A DNA stretch of 64,000 bases from Rhizobiaceae bacterium (lineage in GTDB: Bacteria; Pseudomonadota; Alphaproteobacteria; Rhizobiales; Rhizobiaceae): assembly GCA_029212415.1 (NCBI GenBank), contig JARGOF010000009.1, positions 80,578 to 144,577 on the forward strand. The letters are read 5' to 3'. Position numbers and translations under genes: made by a program. How positions within the stretch are numbered: the stretch's first letter is position 1; each line of letters starts with the position of its first letter. The notes below the pieces were generated by a model that saw only the letters and a list, made by a program, of their open reading frames with translations, searched no databases and was not told the origin of the DNA. This document shows positions 18,549 to 27,630 of the stretch, piece after piece.

Positions 18549-18632
18549 GAATTCCTCCCAGGAACGTCAAATTTCAGCGGAAATGATGGCCAATCCATCT
18601 TTCCGTATTTCAGAAAATCACATGAAGGAGAA

Positions 18633-18652
18633 TTTTGCAACCGGTTGCAAAA
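18633..18652. promoter_or_regulatory. LacI-family operator 1
   Basis: TTTTGCAACCGGTTGCAAAA is a perfect 20-bp palindrome with the central CG expected of LacI/GalR operators. It lies between the divergent importer operon and the LacI-type gene. An almost identical copy stands at 22959-22976, so the local regulator probably binds both. Confidence 0.85.
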
Positions 18653-18708
18653 ATTTTTACGATTGCGCTATGATCACAAACACGGCTATGCACAAATGAC
18701 AGTAGCGG

Positions 18709-19722
18709 ATGGACAAGATGGCAGTAACGCTCAAAGATGTTGCAATTCGAGCGGGTGTTTCGCGCTCGGCTGTATCGCGTGCGTTTACAGATGGTGCTTC
18801 TGTTTCCGGAAAAATGCGCAAGAAAGTCGAGAAGGCCGCTGCAGATCTCGGCTACCGCCCCAATGCGTTGGCTTCCAGTCTGACAACGGGCCGGACGAAG
18901 CTGGTCGGTCTTGTGTCAAACAATTTTCACAATCCGATTTTTCTGGAAGTATTTGATCTTTTCACACGTGGTCTGCAGGAACGCGGCCTTCGTCCGCTGA
19001 TCGTAAATTTGTCGGATAATCAGGATCCGGAGCAATCAGTCAGAATGCTGCAGCAATATTCTGTGGATGGCGTCGTCGTCGCCTCATCCACCCTGCCACC
19101 CAGCTTTGCCAAGACATTTCGCGATGCAAAAGTGCCGGTCGTTCACTGTTTCGGACGCCATGCATCGTCGCTTGAAGTGCATGTTGTCGGCATCGACAAT
19201 GTGGAAGCCGGCCGCATGGCAGCGCGTGAATTCGTCAAACGCGGCTATCGACGGGTGGCATTCATGGGCGGGCCACAAGAGGCCACATCCACGCAGGACC
19301 GCTTTTCCGGATTCACCTCGGAAATGGCGCGGCACAGCGCGATCGCATGCAGCTTCAGCTTTGCACAGGCCTATTCATTTGAAGCGGGCCGCCGAGAAAT
19401 GCAACGTCTTCTGGATGCCGGTCCGATGGAGGCTTATTTTTGCGGTGATGATGTTCTGTCTATCGGCGCAATGAGCGCGATCAGCGAGGCCGGTTTGCAT
19501 GTGCCCGAGGACATCGGCATTCTGGGCCTTAATGATATGGAAATGTCGCGTTGGGAGAACATTGCCCTGACGACGATCCACCAGCCAATCCGGCAGATTA
19601 TCAATTCATCCATCGAGCTGATTGTTGCCATGCTGGATGATCCGGAACGGTATCCTGAGGCGCGGCTGTTTCCCTGTCGCATCATGGAGCGCAGTACCCT
19701 GCGCCCCTTGACGGACAGGTGA
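18709..19722 (+). CDS. LacI-family transcriptional regulator of inositol genes
   Basis: A 337-residue protein with a LacI helix-turn-helix at the N-terminus (VTLKDVAIRAGVSRSAVSRA). It continues into the hinge (LGYRPNALASSLTTGRTKLV) and a periplasmic-binding-protein-like effector domain. Two ATG codons nine bases apart (18709 and 18718) are both possible; neither has a strong ribosome-binding site. It is divergent from the importer operon and within 20 genes of the iol operon. Both regions have matching palindromic operators, so it is probably the repressor relieved by an inositol catabolite. Confidence 0.87.
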   Translation: MDKMAVTLKDVAIRAGVSRSAVSRAFTDGASVSGKMRKKVEKAAADLGYRPNALASSLTTGRTKLVGLVSNNFHNPIFLEVFDLFTRGLQERGLRPLIVNLSDNQDPEQSVRMLQQYSVDGVVVASSTLPPSFAKTFRDAKVPVVHCFGRHASSLEVHVVGIDNVEAGRMAAREFVKRGYRRVAFMGGPQEATSTQDRFSGFTSEMARHSAIACSFSFAQAYSFEAGRREMQRLLDAGPMEAYFCGDDVLSIGAMSAISEAGLHVPEDIGILGLNDMEMSRWENIALTTIHQPIRQIINSSIELIVAMLDDPERYPEARLFPCRIMERSTLRPLTDR

Positions 19723-19723
19723 A

Positions 19724-20881
19724 TCACCTGAACATTGGCGGACGAGCGTCCACCCATTTTCCTTCGGCCTTGCCGGATTCTGCAACGGCAAAGACCGCCG
19801 CCATAGATCGGAGCCCATCCTGTGCGCGGGGATAGAGATTGGCAGCCGGATCGATCTCGCGATCTTCTTTCTGGGCAGCTATCGCCTCTGCCAGATCCGT
19901 ATATATATTGGCGAAGGCCAAGGGCATGCCCTCGGCGTGACCAACCGTGACGCGGCTCGAGCGATCCGCCTCCGGCGACAGATTGCCGGCGCCACGCTCG
20001 ATAATTTGCAGCCGTTCTCCAAGCGGCATGTAATAGAGCTGGTTGGGTTGTTCCTGGCTCCAGCGCAGGCCGCCCTTTTCTCCGAAAACCTGCAGGCCCA
20101 ATCCATGCTGGCGGCCGATGGCCACCGACGATGTCCAAAGTCGGCCCACGGTGCCGCCATCCATGCGGAAGTTGACCATCGCATCGTCTTCCAGTTCACG
20201 GCTCTTGAGACATGAAACCGTATCGGCAGACAGTCTCACGACTTCCTGTCCGGTGACAAAACTCGCCATATGCATGGCGTGGATGCCGCAATCGGCAAAT
20301 TGGGCCGATACGCCAGCCTGCTTGGGATCATAGCGCCAGCGCACGCGCGGATTGTCCGCATCGGCAGCGTCGGCATGGTGTCCATGAGCGAATTCCGCCA
20401 TGACAAGGCGGATTGCGCCAAGGTCGCCGCGTGCCACCATGGCGCGCATGTGGCGCACCAGCGAATAGCCCGTATAGCCATAATTGACCGCGCAAATACG
20501 GCCTTTCCTTTCGGCGAGTCTGACAATTTCCTCGCCTTCCTCGACGGTCATCGTCATGGGTTTTTCGCACAGCACATTGAAACCCGCTTCGAGAAATGCC
20601 CTGGTGATTTCAAAGTGGGTTGCATTGGGTGTCGCGACCGTCACCAGATCAATGCGGTCGTCGCGCGACCTTTCACCGGCAAGCATTTCCTTCCAGTCGC
20701 CATAGGCCCGATCCTGCGTGATGCCAAGGCGCTGTGCGAAGTCACGGCCCGCAGCGGGGTTGTGATCAAGTGCGCCTGCGGAAAAAGCAAACAGGCCGTC
20801 AAGACCTGCACCAAGACGGTGTGCCGGACCAATCTGACTGCCTTCACCGCCGCCGATCATGCCCCATTTCAGTTTCGCCAT
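19724..20881 (-). CDS. Gfo/Idh/MocA-family NAD(P)-dependent oxidoreductase A
   Basis: A 385-residue protein with a Rossmann domain (KWGMIGGGEGSQIGPAHR), the family motif VLCEKPMTMTVEEGEE containing the EKP lysine, and the C-terminal alpha/beta domain with DCGIHAMHMASFVTG. The ATG at 20881 has GAGGAAA just upstream; a GTG 15 bases earlier lies inside that site. Such enzymes oxidise hydroxyls of inositols and sugars. It is last in a minus-strand trio with an IolE-like isomerase and a second family member. The trio probably handles an inositol stereoisomer or a related cyclitol. The exact substrate cannot be read from sequence. It ends one base after the LacI gene on the other strand. Confidence 0.85.
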   Translation of the reverse strand: MAKLKWGMIGGGEGSQIGPAHRLGAGLDGLFAFSAGALDHNPAAGRDFAQRLGITQDRAYGDWKEMLAGERSRDDRIDLVTVATPNATHFEITRAFLEAGFNVLCEKPMTMTVEEGEEIVRLAERKGRICAVNYGYTGYSLVRHMRAMVARGDLGAIRLVMAEFAHGHHADAADADNPRVRWRYDPKQAGVSAQFADCGIHAMHMASFVTGQEVVRLSADTVSCLKSRELEDDAMVNFRMDGGTVGRLWTSSVAIGRQHGLGLQVFGEKGGLRWSQEQPNQLYYMPLGERLQIIERGAGNLSPEADRSSRVTVGHAEGMPLAFANIYTDLAEAIAAQKEDREIDPAANLYPRAQDGLRSMAAVFAVAESGKAEGKWVDARPPMFR

Positions 20882-20892
20882 TCTGGTTTTCC

Positions 20893-21786
20893 TCACCTAA
20901 AACCGATTGATTCAAGATATTTCCGGTTGGCGAGCGCATCGTCCATCGGACGCACGTCAAGCGTGGGATCGCAGTCCTGCTCAACGGTACACCAGCCCTC
21001 AAAACCGTTGTCGAGCAGCACTTTGCGCACGGCTTCGAAATCGACGTCGCCCTGGCCGAGATTGCAGAAGATGCCCTGGCCGCAGGCATCGTAGAAATCT
21101 GTTCGTTCAGCTACGACCCTGGCTTTGACGAGCGGATCGATATCCTTGAAATGCATGTAGGAAATACGATCCATATGGCGCATCATGAAGGCCACGGGAT
21201 CAAAGCCGGCATAGGAGTGATGGCCAGTGTCGAAGCAGATTTTGAGCGTGTCTGCGTCGATTTCGCAAAGCAGGCGCTCCAGTTCCGGTTCAAAATCCAT
21301 GAAGCCTCCTGCATGGGCGTGAATGCCGACTGTCAGACCATACTCCTCGGCGCCCATTCTGGCGATGGCGCCAATGCGCTCGCGATAGGAGGCCCATTCC
21401 GCTGCATCCATCTGCTCGGCTTCGCCGGGCCGTCCTGCGGTTGATGCGCGGCGCGGCGATATACTGTCGATCAAGACGAGATTTCTCGCGCCATGCGCCA
21501 CAAGCGCCTTACACGTGCGCACCGCCCCATTCATCACATCGTCCCAGGCGGCGGGATCGTGAAAGGGGCGAAACACCACCCCGCCGATCAACTCGAGATC
21601 ACGCCTGGCCAATGCATCACCGAGCAGGGACGGGTCCTCAGGCATGAAGCCGACCGGCCCCAGTTCGATGCCCTTGTAGCCCGCTCTGGCGCATTCATCG
21701 AGCACGGTCTCCCATGCCGGATTGCGCGCGTCGTCGGCAAATTCAACGCCCCACGAGCAGGGCGCATTTCCAATTCGGATGCTCAT
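20893..21786 (-). CDS. iolE: IolE-like inosose dehydratase / sugar-phosphate isomerase-epimerase (TIM barrel)
   Basis: A 297-residue xylose-isomerase-like TIM barrel. It opens with RIGNAPCSWGVEF, the motif of inosose dehydratases, and has metal-binding acids and histidines in GIHAHAGGFMDFEPE, CFDTGHHSYAG, MHFKDID and the final TVEQD. The known reaction dehydrates scyllo-inosose to the trihydroxycyclohexanedione that IolD hydrolyses. No other dehydratase gene is in the window, so it may be the one feeding IolD. It lies between two Gfo/Idh/MocA genes, and its stop overlaps the ribosome-binding site of the next. A ketose or inosose epimerase is the alternative. Confidence 0.72.
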   Translation of the reverse strand: MSIRIGNAPCSWGVEFADDARNPAWETVLDECARAGYKGIELGPVGFMPEDPSLLGDALARRDLELIGGVVFRPFHDPAAWDDVMNGAVRTCKALVAHGARNLVLIDSISPRRASTAGRPGEAEQMDAAEWASYRERIGAIARMGAEEYGLTVGIHAHAGGFMDFEPELERLLCEIDADTLKICFDTGHHSYAGFDPVAFMMRHMDRISYMHFKDIDPLVKARVVAERTDFYDACGQGIFCNLGQGDVDFEAVRKVLLDNGFEGWCTVEQDCDPTLDVRPMDDALANRKYLESIGFR

Positions 21787-21816
21787 GCAAATGACCTTTC
21801 AATTCAGGCGCCCCGG

Positions 21817-22935
21817 TTAACAGTCTTTGACTGAAACCCAGCCTTTTGTGTTGTTGGAATAAAGTGCCGCCGCCACGATTCGGCTGACTTCGACGCCATC
21901 CTTGAAAGCCGGCCAAAGGTTTTTTCCGGTCTCGATGGCGGCCAGAAAGTCGCGCGCCTCTATGATGATCTGGTCCTGATAACCCGTGCCATGACCAGGG
22001 CCCTGGCAAAATGGCAGGTAATCGGGATGTTCGGGGCCCGTCAGTATTTTTGTGAAACCGCGCCCGGCTTCGGGGCCATCGGCCCGATACAGCCAGACAG
22101 CGTTCTGGTCTTCCTGATCAAAGCGTATCGCCCCCCTGGTGCCGGTGACTTCATAGGCATAGCCCATTTTCCGGCCGGTTGCGATACGGCTGAAGAACAG
22201 GTGACCCATCGCGCCATTTTCAAATCGGCACATGAATTGCGCCTGATCGTCATTGGATACGTCAGCCCTGCCGCCTTTGCCGTCGGGCCGGGTCTTGTGG
22301 ACTGTTTCAACCGAGGCGCTGAGCGTTTCAATGGGGCCGACAAGCGCCAGCGCGGCATTGATCATATGCGGCGCCAGATCGCCCATGGTGCCATTGGCCA
22401 TTCCCTGAGTGCGCCAACTTGCCGACGCATCGGGATCGGCATAAAAATCTTCGGTATGTTCGCCTCGAAAGCAGGTCACCTCACCGATCGAGCCGTCGGC
22501 AATCAGCTTTCGAGCAAATTGTGAGGCAGGCGTCCGGATGTAGTTGAAGCCTACCATGTTGATGGCGCCAGCCGCTTCGGCAGCTTTCATCATGGATTTC
22601 GCGTCTTCCAGGGATGCGCCGAGCGGCTTCTCGCAGAAGACCGGCTTGCCGCGCTTGAATGCAGCGAGTGCTATTTCGCGATGCAATTCCTGCGGACAGG
22701 CGATGATAATGGCGTCAACGCGCGCGTCACTGACAAGCGCGGCCCAGTCGGATGTGGCGCGTGCGAAGCCATAGGCGGTGCGGTATCTGTCAGCAGACGT
22801 GTCATTGCTGGCGCAGATCATTTCAAGGCGCGGGCGCAACCCTGTGTTGAACACGGCGCCAACCGACGCATAGGCAACGGCATGCGCTTTGCCCATATAA
22901 CCGCCGCCAATGATTCCGATGCCAATATCAGTCAT
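21817..22935 (-). CDS. Gfo/Idh/MocA-family NAD(P)-dependent oxidoreductase B
   Basis: A 372-residue protein with an N-terminal Rossmann fold (IGIGIIGGGYMGKAHAVAYA), the catalytic segment PVFCEKPLGASLEDAKSM, and the C-terminal substrate domain with GTMGDLAPHMINAALALVG. The ATG at 22935 begins just before the Rossmann strand. A TTG 30 bases upstream sits inside the operator palindrome and is unlikely. It is the first gene of the minus-strand trio and is divergent from iolD, with the second LacI operator between. It is a likely inositol or scyllo-inositol dehydrogenase; the isomer is unknown. Confidence 0.85.
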   Translation of the reverse strand: MTDIGIGIIGGGYMGKAHAVAYASVGAVFNTGLRPRLEMICASNDTSADRYRTAYGFARATSDWAALVSDARVDAIIIACPQELHREIALAAFKRGKPVFCEKPLGASLEDAKSMMKAAEAAGAINMVGFNYIRTPASQFARKLIADGSIGEVTCFRGEHTEDFYADPDASASWRTQGMANGTMGDLAPHMINAALALVGPIETLSASVETVHKTRPDGKGGRADVSNDDQAQFMCRFENGAMGHLFFSRIATGRKMGYAYEVTGTRGAIRFDQEDQNAVWLYRADGPEAGRGFTKILTGPEHPDYLPFCQGPGHGTGYQDQIIIEARDFLAAIETGKNLWPAFKDGVEVSRIVAAALYSNNTKGWVSVKDC

Positions 22936-22958
22936 TTTCGCTTTCGTGTCAGATTCAG

Positions 22959-22976
22959 TTTGCAACCGGTTGCAAA
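22959..22976. promoter_or_regulatory. LacI-family operator 2
   Basis: TTTGCAACCGGTTGCAAA is a perfect 18-bp palindrome identical in its core to the site at 18633-18652. It lies 24 bp before the dehydrogenase B start and 73 bp before iolD, so one site can control both divergent operons. Confidence 0.85.
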
Positions 22977-23048
22977 TTTTGTATCCTTAGAAGTGAAAAC
23001 TAGTCAAGTCGCAATCATCATTGTTTTGTCTTTGATGCATAAACGAGA

Positions 23049-24950
23049 ATGAACGGGCAGGAAATGACCAGCAAGCAGAAGACCGTTATGCTTACCACAG
23101 CGCAGGCGATCGTGCGCTATCTGGCGGCGCAATATATCGAGATCGATGGCAAGGAAACGCGCTATTGCGGCGGTGGTTTCGGCATTTTCGGTCACGGGAA
23201 TGTCACCTGTCTTGGCGAGGCGCTCTACGATCATCAAGAGGAATTGCCGCTGTATCGCGGGCAAAATGAACAGTCGATGGGCTTTGCGGCGGCTGCCTAT
23301 GCAAAATACCATTTGCGCCGGCGCTTCATGTTCTGCACGGCATCGGCCGGTCCCGGAACGGCCAATCTCTTTACCTCGGCAGCGCTCGCGCATGCCAATC
23401 GCCTACCGGTGTTGCTGTTGTGCGGCGATGCTTTTGTTACGCGTCTGCCCGATCCGGTGCTGCAGCAGCTTGAACATTTTGGCGATCCCTCACTTGGCGT
23501 GAATGACGGCTTCAGGGCTGTATGCCGCTACTGGGACCGGATCACGCATCCGGCGCAGATCATTCAAAGCCTGCCTGCGGCCATTGCCACAATGCTTGAT
23601 CCGGCCGATTGCGGACCGGCCTTTATCGGCCTGCCGCAGGATGTGCAGGGCTGGACGTTTGATTACCCGCTGTCGATGTTCGAAAAGCGGGTGCATCGCA
23701 TTCGCCGTCAAACACCGGATAGGCGCGAAATCGAGGATGCGGCCAAGCTGCTGAAAGGTGCCGAGCGCCCCATGATCATCGCCGGTGGCGGCGTTCAATA
23801 TTCGGGCGCGACAGGTGAACTGCAGTCTTTTGCCGAAAGGCACAATATCCCTGTTGTGGAGACCATTGCGGGCCGGGCAAATCTTCGCAATGGCGATCCT
23901 AACAATATCGGCCCGATCGGCGTAACCGGCTCAAACAGCGCCAACGCGATCGCAGAGCAGGCTGACGTCATTTTGGCTCTCGGCACGCGGCTTCAGGATT
24001 TCACTACAGGTTCCTGGACGGCCTTTGCCCAGGACGCCACGATTATCAGCCTGAATGTGGCGCGCCATGATGCGCTCAAACACATGTCCACATCAGTGGT
24101 TGGCGATGCCAGGCTGGGTCTTGATCTGCTGGGTGAAGCGCTGGGCAAGCATCAGGCGCCGGAGGGCTGGTTGAAATCGGCGCAGGCCGAACGCGCCAAA
24201 TGGAACGAATATGTCGCTGAGAATGTGAGTATGACTGCGAAAGACGGTTCCAACCGGCCAAATTCCTATGCGCAGGCTATCGGCGCGATCAATGCGCTTT
24301 GCGACAGTAACGACCGCATTGTCGCATCTGCTGGCGGTTTGCCCGCGGAGGTGACGGCGAACTGGCGCACCCTTGAGCCTGGTACAGTGGATGTGGAGTT
24401 CGGCTTTTCCTGCATGGGTTACGAGATCGCCGGTGGATGGGGCGCACGCATCGCCCAGGCCGAAAACGAGCCCGAACAGGACACGATTGTCTTCACCGGT
24501 GACGGATCCTATCTGCTGATGAATTCCGATATCTATTCATCTGTTCTGACCGGTCGCAAGCTCATTGTCATTGTGCTCGACAATGGCGGCTTTGCGGTCA
24601 TCAACAAGCTGCAGAACAACACCGGCAATGAAAGCTTCAACAATCTCATTGCCGACACGCCGACAGTGGAGGCACCGTTTGCAGTGGACTTTGTTGCGCA
24701 TGCGGCAGCGATGGGCGCAATTGCCGAACGGGTGGAAAACCCTGCAGAGCTGGGAGAGGCTTTCAAGCGGGCGAAGGCCAGTGACAAGACCACCGTGATC
24801 GTCATGAATGTGGATCCCTATGAGGGGTGGACAGACGAAGGCCACGCCTGGTGGGAAGTCGGTACCCCGCATGTTTCGGCCCATGACAAGGTCAATGCTG
24901 CGCACAGGGACGTTGAAAGCGCACGCGCGCGTCAACGAAAGGGTGTTTAG
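23049..24950 (+). CDS. iolD: 3D-(3,5/4)-trihydroxycyclohexane-1,2-dione hydrolase (ThDP-dependent)
   Basis: A 633-residue ThDP enzyme that hydrolytically opens the cyclohexane-dione ring of inositol catabolism to 5-deoxyglucuronate. The N-terminal pyrimidine-binding domain has the activating glutamate in RGQNEQSMGFAAAAYAK and the conserved YCGGGFGIFGHGNVTC opening of IolD. The C-terminal domain has the ThDP/Mg motif GDGSYLLMNSDIYSS. Length is normal for IolD. ATG at 23049 or 23064 could be the start. It heads the plus-strand iol operon directly downstream of the second LacI operator. Confidence 0.93.
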   Translation: MNGQEMTSKQKTVMLTTAQAIVRYLAAQYIEIDGKETRYCGGGFGIFGHGNVTCLGEALYDHQEELPLYRGQNEQSMGFAAAAYAKYHLRRRFMFCTASAGPGTANLFTSAALAHANRLPVLLLCGDAFVTRLPDPVLQQLEHFGDPSLGVNDGFRAVCRYWDRITHPAQIIQSLPAAIATMLDPADCGPAFIGLPQDVQGWTFDYPLSMFEKRVHRIRRQTPDRREIEDAAKLLKGAERPMIIAGGGVQYSGATGELQSFAERHNIPVVETIAGRANLRNGDPNNIGPIGVTGSNSANAIAEQADVILALGTRLQDFTTGSWTAFAQDATIISLNVARHDALKHMSTSVVGDARLGLDLLGEALGKHQAPEGWLKSAQAERAKWNEYVAENVSMTAKDGSNRPNSYAQAIGAINALCDSNDRIVASAGGLPAEVTANWRTLEPGTVDVEFGFSCMGYEIAGGWGARIAQAENEPEQDTIVFTGDGSYLLMNSDIYSSVLTGRKLIVIVLDNGGFAVINKLQNNTGNESFNNLIADTPTVEAPFAVDFVAHAAAMGAIAERVENPAELGEAFKRAKASDKTTVIVMNVDPYEGWTDEGHAWWEVGTPHVSAHDKVNAAHRDVESARARQRKGV

Positions 24951-24951
24951 G

Positions 24952-25788
24952 TTGAAGCGTTTTACCGCAGATTCGGCAAAGCCGGAGGTCATTGTTGACG
25001 AACTCCTCAACGGTGATGGAGCCGTGCTGATCAGTGGTCTGTTTTCGGCCGAAGACATTGCCGAAGCGCGTGACATTGTCATGGAAAATTCCAAGGAAGC
25101 CGACACGGTGACGCATTTTCAGGGTGCGGCACAGCAGGATGGCTCCATCAATCTGCAGCGGCGGGTGTGGAATCTGCTGGCCAAGGGCGAAGTGTTCTCG
25201 CGCATGGCGACGCAGCCGGTTCTGATGAACATTCTGCGCAGGTTTCTCGGCAGCGAATTCATCATGGGGTCCATCGCCGCCAACCGCCTCCTGCCGGGTG
25301 GGCCGGGCCAGGAGCCGCATGTGGATTACCCCTATTGGGATTTTCATTCGCCGGAGACTCATCCAATTGGCCTGAACGGATCGTTCCCGATGAATGCGCA
25401 GGTGTCCATCATTCTTGATCCCTTTACCGAGGAAAGCGGAGCGACCGCCTTTGTGCCGGGCAGCCAGAAGGAGTTGCGCTATCCGACCGAAGCGGATCGC
25501 TTTTATGACAGATGCGAGCGCATGGCCGGCGAACCGGGCGATGTCGCGCTGTTCTATGGCGTCACCTGGCATTGCGCGATGCCCAACAGGTCGCACCATG
25601 ATCGCAATGCAATCCTGATCCAGTATTTGCCCAAATGGGTAAAGCCGATGGAAGACATGCCAGCGGCGCTGCCACAGGCGTTTATCGATAATGCAAGTGC
25701 TGATCTGCGCCAGCTTATCGGCTTGAACTATCCCTATCCGGAAGTCTTGGACGCCGCCAAAGCAGGCAATGCCGAGGGGCGCAAATGA
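24952..25788 (+). CDS. Phytanoyl-CoA dioxygenase (PhyH)-family Fe(II)/2-oxoglutarate oxygenase
   Basis: About 278 residues. The iron facial triad is visible as HVD in GQEPHVDYPYWDFHSP and the distal histidine in YGVTWHCAMPNRSHHDRNA; the following arginine would bind 2-oxoglutarate. TTG at 24952 follows AAAGGG by eight bases and lies one base after the iolD stop. GTG nine bases earlier is the alternative. Longer readings would lie deep inside iolD. Its stop overlaps the iolC start by four bases. PhyH proteins hydroxylate or oxidatively demethylate small molecules. One inside an iol operon suggests processing of a modified inositol, such as an O-methyl inositol, but nothing in the sequence proves the substrate. 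Confidence 0.82.
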   Translation: MKRFTADSAKPEVIVDELLNGDGAVLISGLFSAEDIAEARDIVMENSKEADTVTHFQGAAQQDGSINLQRRVWNLLAKGEVFSRMATQPVLMNILRRFLGSEFIMGSIAANRLLPGGPGQEPHVDYPYWDFHSPETHPIGLNGSFPMNAQVSIILDPFTEESGATAFVPGSQKELRYPTEADRFYDRCERMAGEPGDVALFYGVTWHCAMPNRSHHDRNAILIQYLPKWVKPMEDMPAALPQAFIDNASADLRQLIGLNYPYPEVLDAAKAGNAEGRK

Positions 25789-26777
25789 GCAGTCTGTCAC
25801 AGGTCTTGAAGGGTATCGCCCGCAACAATTTTGTTGTGGTGGGCAGGGTCGGCATGGATCTGTTTCCGGACCCGCCGGGCACTGCGACGCAGGACGCTTC
25901 GGTCTTCCATGCGGATATGGGCGGATCGTCGGCCAATATCGCTGCAGGACTTGTGAAGCTCGGCGCAAAGGCGGCGCTTGTGACCTGCGTGTCGGATGAT
26001 GCCGTGGGGCGGTTTTGCTGCAACAAGCTCGATCACTACGGTATCAACCGCGATCATGTGCGTGCCGTCGGCGGTGAATTCCGCAATTCGCTCGCACTCT
26101 ACGAGACGCGGGTGGAAAACCATCAATCGGTCATCTATCGCAACGGCGCAGCCGATTTCGAGATGTCCATCGAAGATGTCGAAGCGGTGGATTACAGAGG
26201 TTTCGGCGCGCTTGTGACGGCTGGCACGGTCTTTGCCGCAGAACCGTCGCGCAGCGCTGCCTTCCGTGCGTTCGAGCTTGCGCGCGAGGCCGGCATTCCA
26301 ATCATCTTTGATGTTGATTACCGTCCTTACTCATGGCCATCGGCCGCAGAAGCAGAAGCGGTGCTTTCGCGCGCCGGTGCCTTGTCCGAAGTGATTGTCG
26401 CCAATGACGAAGAATTCGGATTCATGGCTGGCGGAATTGACAAGGGCGAAGCCAAGGCACGCGAATTGGCGGCAACCTCTGCAGCCATAGTCGTCTACAA
26501 AATGGGCCATCAGGGCGCCATGACATTCGTTGGCGGGGACGAAATGCGCACCGGCGTCTACCAGGTCGAGGCCGTCAAGCCGACGGGCGCTGGCGACAGT
26601 TTCATGGCAGGTTTTCTGGCCGCGCTCGCCGACGATATGGATATGAAAACGGCAATCTTGCGCGGTTCGGCTTGCGCGGCGATCGTCGTGGCAAAACCGG
26701 GCTGCGCGCCCGCGATGCCCAACCGGGAAGAATTGGAGACGTTTTTGGCAGGCCATCCCGGCCCGAAGGAAACGTAG
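25785..26777 (+). CDS. iolC: 5-dehydro-2-deoxygluconokinase (PfkB family)
   Basis: A 330-residue PfkB/ribokinase fold. It shows the N-terminal glycine-rich MGGSSANIAAGLVKLGAKAA and the C-terminal catalytic signature VKPTGAGDSFMAGFLAAL with the base aspartate. Placed between iolD and iolB, it is the kinase phosphorylating 2-deoxy-5-keto-gluconate. The start overlaps the PhyH stop (ATGA), so translation is coupled. Length is that of a stand-alone kinase; the fused kinase-aldolase IolC form seen in some proteobacteria is absent, in line with a separate iolJ downstream. Confidence 0.9.
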   Translation: MSSLSQVLKGIARNNFVVVGRVGMDLFPDPPGTATQDASVFHADMGGSSANIAAGLVKLGAKAALVTCVSDDAVGRFCCNKLDHYGINRDHVRAVGGEFRNSLALYETRVENHQSVIYRNGAADFEMSIEDVEAVDYRGFGALVTAGTVFAAEPSRSAAFRAFELAREAGIPIIFDVDYRPYSWPSAAEAEAVLSRAGALSEVIVANDEEFGFMAGGIDKGEAKARELAATSAAIVVYKMGHQGAMTFVGGDEMRTGVYQVEAVKPTGAGDSFMAGFLAALADDMDMKTAILRGSACAAIVVAKPGCAPAMPNREELETFLAGHPGPKET

Positions 26778-26787
26778 GAGAAACGAT

Positions 26788-27630
26788 ATGCATATTCCAC
26801 CCTATGACAATCAGAACAAGCCCATCGTGGATGTCGACGACAGTCGCGTGCCGCTGAACTATTTCAATATCGTCAAACTGAAAAAGGGCGAGGCCTTTGC
26901 CTATGAGGTGCCGCGCTATGAATCCTGTATCGTGCCGGCAACCGGCATGATCGATGTGAATATCGAGGGTTTCAAGGCAGACGATCTGGGCGGGCGCGGT
27001 GTGGATGTGTGGGATGGCGAGCCTGAAGGCGTTTATGTGCCGGCAGGCGCAAAATCTGAATTCGTATGTACGTCCGACGAAGCCGAGATTTTCATCGCAG
27101 GGGCGCTCTATGAAAAGCAACTGGAAGCCTTTGCAGTGCGCAAGGATGAGCTTGATCTTGTGCAGTACGGGTCCGATGAGACCAAGACCCATCGTAAAAT
27201 CAAACATGTTCTGGGCCAGAAACAGAAAGACAAGGTCGGCCGTTTGCTTGTCAGCGAGCTTTACACGGTGGGGCAGGGAGGCTGGTCGGGTTTTCCCTCG
27301 CACAAGCACGACACGGACCGTCTGCCGAATGAAACGCGCCATGACGAGACTTACAATTTCCGCTTCCGTCCAGATCATGGTTCCGGCGTACAGATGCTTC
27401 AGCGCATCGACAATGAGCCAGGCGACGCCTACCACATCGTCAATGGTTCAACGGTGTGCATTGACAAGGGATACCACCCCTGCTGCGTTTTGCCGGGCTA
27501 TGAGATGTACTATTTTACAATACTCGGTGGCCTTTCGCAGCGCAGTCTGGTGCAGTATTTCCAGCCCACGCACGCCGATCAATTGCACACAATCCCTGGC
27601 ATTCTGGACATGGTGGCAAAGTTCAAATGA
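26788..27630 (+). CDS. iolB: 5-deoxy-glucuronate isomerase
   Basis: A 280-residue bicupin of the IolB/KduI superfamily. The metal-binding region reads WSGFPSHKHDTDRLPNET followed by HDETYNFRFRP, with a late histidine in NGSTVCIDKGYHPCC. It isomerises 5-deoxyglucuronate to 2-deoxy-5-keto-gluconate. GTAGGAGAAACG gives a good ribosome-binding site ten bases after iolC. Its stop overlaps the iolJ start by four bases. Confidence 0.93.
   Translation: MHIPPYDNQNKPIVDVDDSRVPLNYFNIVKLKKGEAFAYEVPRYESCIVPATGMIDVNIEGFKADDLGGRGVDVWDGEPEGVYVPAGAKSEFVCTSDEAEIFIAGALYEKQLEAFAVRKDELDLVQYGSDETKTHRKIKHVLGQKQKDKVGRLLVSELYTVGQGGWSGFPSHKHDTDRLPNETRHDETYNFRFRPDHGSGVQMLQRIDNEPGDAYHIVNGSTVCIDKGYHPCCVLPGYEMYYFTILGGLSQRSLVQYFQPTHADQLHTIPGILDMVAKFK

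Noticed and set aside
24892-25968. Open frame of 358 codons on the minus strand
   Set aside because: It is opposite the PhyH gene, whose iron ligands are intact; no homology is seen.
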